From contig CALALP010000007.1 of assembly GCA_937925515.1 (NCBI GenBank), positions 1 through 7,779 of the forward strand: a DNA stretch of 7,779 nucleotides. Reading direction: 5' to 3'. The notes beneath the pieces are model-generated. The model ran no database searches and had not been told where the DNA came from. It saw only the letters and a list, made by a program, of their open reading frames with translations. This DNA is from an uncultured Lachnoanaerobaculum sp. GTDB lineage: Bacteria > Bacillota > Clostridia > Lachnospirales > Lachnospiraceae. This document shows positions 5,701 through 7,779 of the stretch, piece after piece (the stretch's first letter is position 1; each line of letters begins with the position of its first letter). Both the position numbers and the translations under genes were made by a program.

Positions 5701-7586
5701 GCAGCTGTTACATCTATATCAAATGTACTTGCAGTTTTATTTTTCTTAATCGCAATCTTAAGATCAGTAGGATTAGTAGCAGGATCATAATCACGATTTC
5801 CTACTTTAAGACTACCACCACCTGTAAAGCCTACATTTGGAGTGATATTAACTACTGAATTTGCATCTCTCTTATATGTAACTGTTAAAGTTGCTGCAGC
5901 TCCGCCGGCTGACTTATGTACTCGACTATATTTATTTGTATAATCAACAGATACTGTAGCAGGTGTATAGTTAGTAGTCCAAACATTAGTATCAGTAGGC
6001 TCTATTGAAGGACTTTCATAACCATATGGTGCTGAATTATCATGATACTCATAAGTATCAAGTTGAGGTATAGGTATATCTAAATTTGTTGCAGATGTAA
6101 TTGCACTATCTACCTTAACTACTAAGTCATTTCCCAATTTATAGAATTGACCTGTAGTTGCTGAGGCTGCATCATTTGCAATCTGAGAACCAAGTGCCTC
6201 TATAACCTTTGAACCTATGTCTACTCCGTCTTGATCTACATACTTAACTGTTATAGAAGAATAGAAACTTGGGTTAGCTACATAGTTATAGGTTACATCT
6301 ACTTTTTGGTTTAACATAAGACCTGTAACCTTATGGTCATTGTCAACATTAAAAGTTTTCTTAGTTTCTGAACCAATAGTTACATCAGTCTTTGCAGGTA
6401 TAAGGTTAGTTGCTGAAAACTTACCGTCTGATGCAAAGCTTGTTCCAAGTGTCTTATTAAATACTACTGTAACCGGAACATTATATGCAGCAGTATCACC
6501 TGAACCATAATATTGTACCTCAGGGTCAGTTGATGTATCTTTCCTTAATATATATCTTGCAGGTGCACCACTTTGTCCCTCTATCTTGGTAGCATCAGGT
6601 TTAATCTCAGTTATAGGTTGTAATGCATATGGATTTTGACTTACACCGCCGGCTCTTTTTGACTTAGAAAGCTGAGTCCATGTATGTGTTACAGGGTCTT
6701 GACTCCAAACTACATCCCATACATTCAAAGCCTTAGTATCTTGTTGATCAACAGCATACTTATAATTTACTTTAAATGCTCTGTTGGTAGTAGTTCCTAC
6801 AACATATTGACTATTATGATCATATTTTAAGTCAGTTGGTGATGCATTACCAGCACTATAATTTACATTTGGGTCAAGTTGAGGATTGTTAGTAAGACTA
6901 CTTCCCTGATATACTTCTACTGTCTTTCCACCATCACCGTCATTATCTGTACTTACATTAACCACCTTATACCCCGGTATAACTTTTGCCTTTGTCTGTA
7001 CAGGCTCTAATACAAACTTTTGCTGTATTGCATCATCTGACAAACTCGGAACATATGAACCTGTTTTTGCAGAGTGAGTAACTTGATAATCAGCTTTAAA
7101 TGTTCCATCGCTTTTAAGCTTTGCATAATATACATTCTCACCTGTTTGAAAAGTAGGTAAATCTATTCTATCTGCTTTAAACCCATTTTCTTTTGCTGTA
7201 TACCAGTTTTCAATAGCATATCCCTTAAGTCCTAGTGCTGTTAAAGTTAAAGCATTAGTAGTTCCTGGGGCATTTGGATTATTTTCAGTTGCATTAAATT
7301 CACTAGTACCACCACTTATATCTTTACTATGCCAATATGGAAGTGCTACAATATCGCCTGTTCCTACAGTTAATCCTGTTCCGGCATCTTTTATTTTGTT
7401 GCTAGTTGTAGGTTTATTATATATAAGCTGATACTTAAGAAGATCTTTAACTGAAGGTGTAAATGTTGCGAAGTCAAACTTCAAAGTATCTGCCGCATAC
7501 GCCGGCATTGCCGGTGCGAGCATGGTAATTACCATACTCGCAGACAATGCAGCCGCTATTTTTGCTTTTATTGTCTTTTTATTCAT
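2721..7586 (-). CDS. Large secreted multidomain surface protein with C-terminal cell-wall-binding repeats
   Basis: Complete 1621-residue protein. Residues 1-31 form a Sec signal peptide (lysine-rich start, hydrophobic core, AYA cleavage motif). Residues about 119-157 (GYAIENWYT ... YYAKL) resemble a Listeria-Bacteroides/InlB-type repeat. Residues about 440-550 contain ITVKYVDQDG, a MucBP-like opening. Residues about 638-680 (GYVFDKWQY ... FRAVF) and 1049-1105 (FKEWRVV ... FKMPNGPVKLQAVY) resemble divergent InlB B-repeats. Residues about 820-875 and 920-970 are two Ig/Fn3-like units (YVITDSNGNVV; TEYAIVDENGNEV ... TYNIVTR). Residues about 1342-1412 are charged and helical, FIVAR-like. A Gly/Asn/Ser linker (1414-1435) leads to four wall-binding repeats (1482-1573) and a TPDGY...WVQ tail. 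There is no LPXTG motif, so attachment is probably non-covalent. I saw no cysteine and no enzyme motif, which favours an adhesin or scaffold role; that role is inferred. The RBS and an upstream in-frame stop fix the start. Confidence 0.95.
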   Translation of the reverse strand: MNKKTIKAKIAAALSASMVITMLAPAMPAYAADTLKFDFATFTPSVKDLLKYQLIYNKPTTSNKIKDAGTGLTVGTGDIVALPYWHSKDISGGTSEFNATENNPNAPGTTNALTLTALGLKGYAIENWYTAKENGFKADRIDLPTFQTGENVYYAKLKSDGTFKADYQVTHSAKTGSYVPSLSDDAIQQKFVLEPVQTKAKVIPGYKVVNVSTDNDGDGGKTVEVYQGSSLTNNPQLDPNVNYSAGNASPTDLKYDHNSQYVVGTTTNRAFKVNYKYAVDQQDTKALNVWDVVWSQDPVTHTWTQLSKSKRAGGVSQNPYALQPITEIKPDATKIEGQSGAPARYILRKDTSTDPEVQYYGSGDTAAYNVPVTVVFNKTLGTSFASDGKFSATNLIPAKTDVTIGSETKKTFNVDNDHKVTGLMLNQKVDVTYNYVANPSFYSSITVKYVDQDGVDIGSKVIEALGSQIANDAASATTGQFYKLGNDLVVKVDSAITSATNLDIPIPQLDTYEYHDNSAPYGYESPSIEPTDTNVWTTNYTPATVSVDYTNKYSRVHKSAGGAAATLTVTYKRDANSVVNITPNVGFTGGGSLKVGNRDYDPATNPTDLKIAIKKNKTASTFDIDVTAADLPDPTPDAGYVFDKWQYMDGSGNYVDTTLPNTYTLENSKTNINFRAVFKEDPSAYNTYHLANGDAYVSFIGNQDPKIVNKNPDGTDKTITFADLSTDTTEGTGILVSSTNPYGSNYTVVWKDENLNELDPTTDISSMSGKTFTAYVTSNIPAAVYDPTIDTNNNGGVFLDSNTGIPTISIDTTTNAIDNRLKYVITDSNGNVVKVIPGAALSSNGGYISNGMTSGSTNLGNFLIPGNTYKIYTALPSVSPVEGQPIPTTDVNANPAVATIPVANSPQVTEDTGNSGRAAITIDPATPGTEYAIVDENGNEVHPFTAPDSSNKLVFGDLAPDKTYNIVTRKAGSSDTIADRVAAGAKQPVSTSNLGLNVNEFDVTVVANSAPLPTNFKVAGTPTNDITKLKGLRKGTDVEILAQPLDNNSNVFKEWRVVSSNVEINQALNPDPNSPALPVKDNVAYNPRFIFKMPNGPVKLQAVYDTGTNWDSKYDDNISSGKKIGAVFPDSTVISENGDFRILITKDNVDAATKATVVSALSTQDPYTGIFKAHIVVQKKDSLGNWADYTSTTGDINLDTTIETGALVSNRTYRLYEIATGSNATAVNDDVGTPKTSYPGSFDINLVSGHTYVFGYTKPATYRVTIKDMNGRNVAGFDVADGQTVENFKHKYQSGIKADEIDNEGVRWHYEGLSTDRNNFTEYIPNQRVTEDITLYLFYSNDRAERNKIKSDLEALIAKAKRDLGSFSSLSQRSVQARIDAAQAMLDKVNRKASAEELQAVFDNLEKAYNNATGNNGGGNNGGGSGGSGGGGGGGSSANIINQKTAKTNKVYIVGTDGNWELTDAAAHKWVFKLNSGTELKGWNMLSYNSGDQTSRDWYYFDENGIMRSGWFFDTTLNAWYYLSEKHDGFFGRMVKGWLLSDVDNNWYYLNPENGSMHTGWLYVGEHWYFLNNQVSVATWSYNEAEKKWHYNGTTKPLGAMYQNEKTPDGYQVNSDGVWVQ
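2865..3143 (-). repeat. Four tandem cell-wall-binding (choline-binding-like) repeats in the 1621-residue protein
   Basis: Residues 1482-1573 fall into four units that each begin with GW and carry a WYY or WYF core: GWNML...DWYYFDENG, GWFF...AWYYLSEK, GWLL...NWYYLNPENG, and GWLYVGEHWYFLNN. The second unit is longer because it holds an extra stretch (HDGFFGRMVK). The Trp/Tyr/Gly periodicity is typical of beta-hairpin solenoid wall-binding modules. It is followed by a 48-residue terminal segment whose last 23 residues resemble the end of the upstream gene product. Repeats are diverged at DNA level, so they are old rather than recent duplications. Confidence 0.85.
3282..3347 (-). repeat. Glycine-rich linker encoded by short tandem DNA repeats
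   Basis: Residues 1414-1435 are almost only Gly with Asn and Ser, joining the helical segment to the wall-binding repeats. The DNA contains near-perfect tandem units: a 15-nt unit encoding NNGGG twice, GGCGGCTCC twice, and GGAGGTGGT twice. It is also visibly richer in G+C than the surrounding gene. Flexible linkers of this kind separate surface modules from wall anchors. The short in-frame tandem units make it a plausible site of length variation by slippage, in steps that preserve the frame. Confidence 0.8.
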
Positions 7587-7592
7587 TTTTTT

Positions 7593-7597
7593 CTCCT
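7593..7597 (-). promoter_or_regulatory. Ribosome-binding site of the 1621-residue gene
   Basis: The minus strand reads AGGAG, six nucleotides before the ATG at 7586-7584. It sits inside the 14-nt gap after the upstream stop codon. An in-frame TAG (7598-7596) lies just upstream of the ATG, which rules out a longer start. Confidence 0.85.
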
Positions 7598-7600
7598 AAA

Positions 7601-7779
7601 TCACTGAACCCATGCACCATTAACATCAACTCTATATCCATCAGGTGTGGTTTCATTTATATACATAGAACCGAAAGGTCTGTCGTTGTTAGTATTAGGA
7701 TTTAAGTAATACCATTTTTCATTGACATTTCTCCAACCTGTAAGCATTGCTCCACTCTCATCAAATAAGTACCACCTAT
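7601..7779 (-). CDS. C-terminal end of a cell-wall-binding repeat protein (5' end outside window)
   Basis: Only the last 58 codons and the TGA stop (7603-7601) are present; the gene enters from the right edge. The visible peptide is made of aromatic/glycine wall-binding repeats: RWYLFDESGAMLTGW, then KWYYLNPN, then a terminal segment with GSMY, TPDGY and a final GAWVQ. Such repeats (Pfam CW_binding/choline-binding family) hold secreted proteins non-covalently on wall polymers of Gram-positive bacteria; the ligand cannot be told from sequence. The tail matches that of the next gene at 15 of 23 residues from the GxMY motif to the end, so the two are probably paralogous in this module. The stop lies 14 nt before the next start codon, so the two genes are probably cotranscribed. 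What the rest of the protein does is unknown; such tails occur on adhesins, amidases and glucosyltransferases alike. Confidence 0.88.
   Translation of the reverse strand, partial: RWYLFDESGAMLTGWRNVNEKWYYLNPNTNNDRPFGSMYINETTPDGYRVDVNGAWVQ

Overview
The window is AT-rich and all of its coding content lies on the minus strand. It carries three genes for secreted surface proteins. Sec-type signal peptides, strong AGGAG ribosome-binding sites, a Gram-positive type intrinsic terminator and C-terminal cell-wall-binding (choline-binding-like) aromatic repeats point to a low-GC Firmicute. The style (InlB-like and MucBP-like modules, TEYAIVDENGN-type Ig/Fn3-like modules, a Gly/Asn linker before wall-binding repeats) resembles oral or gut Lachnospiraceae. 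That placement is an inference from style, not from a marker gene.

Layout in the direction of transcription (right to left). (1) 7779-7601 is the last 58 codons of a gene whose body lies outside the window; it ends in wall-binding repeats. (2) After a 14-nt gap, 7586-2721 encodes a 1621-residue secreted mosaic protein: signal peptide, InlB-like, MucBP-like and Ig/Fn3-like modules, an alpha-helical FIVAR-like segment, a Gly-rich linker, and four wall-binding repeats with a tail motif shared with gene 1. The tight spacing implies that genes 1 and 2 share a transcript. (3) An intrinsic terminator at 2666-2637 ends that transcript. (4) A sigma-A-like promoter at 2600-2572 (TTGCAA, 17 nt, TATAAT) follows and probably drives gene 3 through an unusually long leader of about 330 nt. 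The leader contains an orphan strong Shine-Dalgarno, a possible 18-codon ORF, a small hairpin with a downstream T-run, two tandem 9-mers and an 18-bp perfect palindrome just before the gene's RBS. (5) 2236-1 is one uninterrupted reading frame of at least 745 codons with no stop before the window edge. It encodes a secreted protein with a probable beta-sandwich N-terminal half and a probable right-handed beta-helix C-terminal half.

Read together, this is a cell-surface locus: two wall-binding proteins in one transcript, then an independently transcribed beta-helix exoprotein. I see no mobile element, RNA gene, CRISPR array or defence system, and no enzyme active site that I can defend. The least explained parts are the long leader of gene 3, the unassigned N-terminal halves of the two large proteins, and the duplicated wall-binding architecture.
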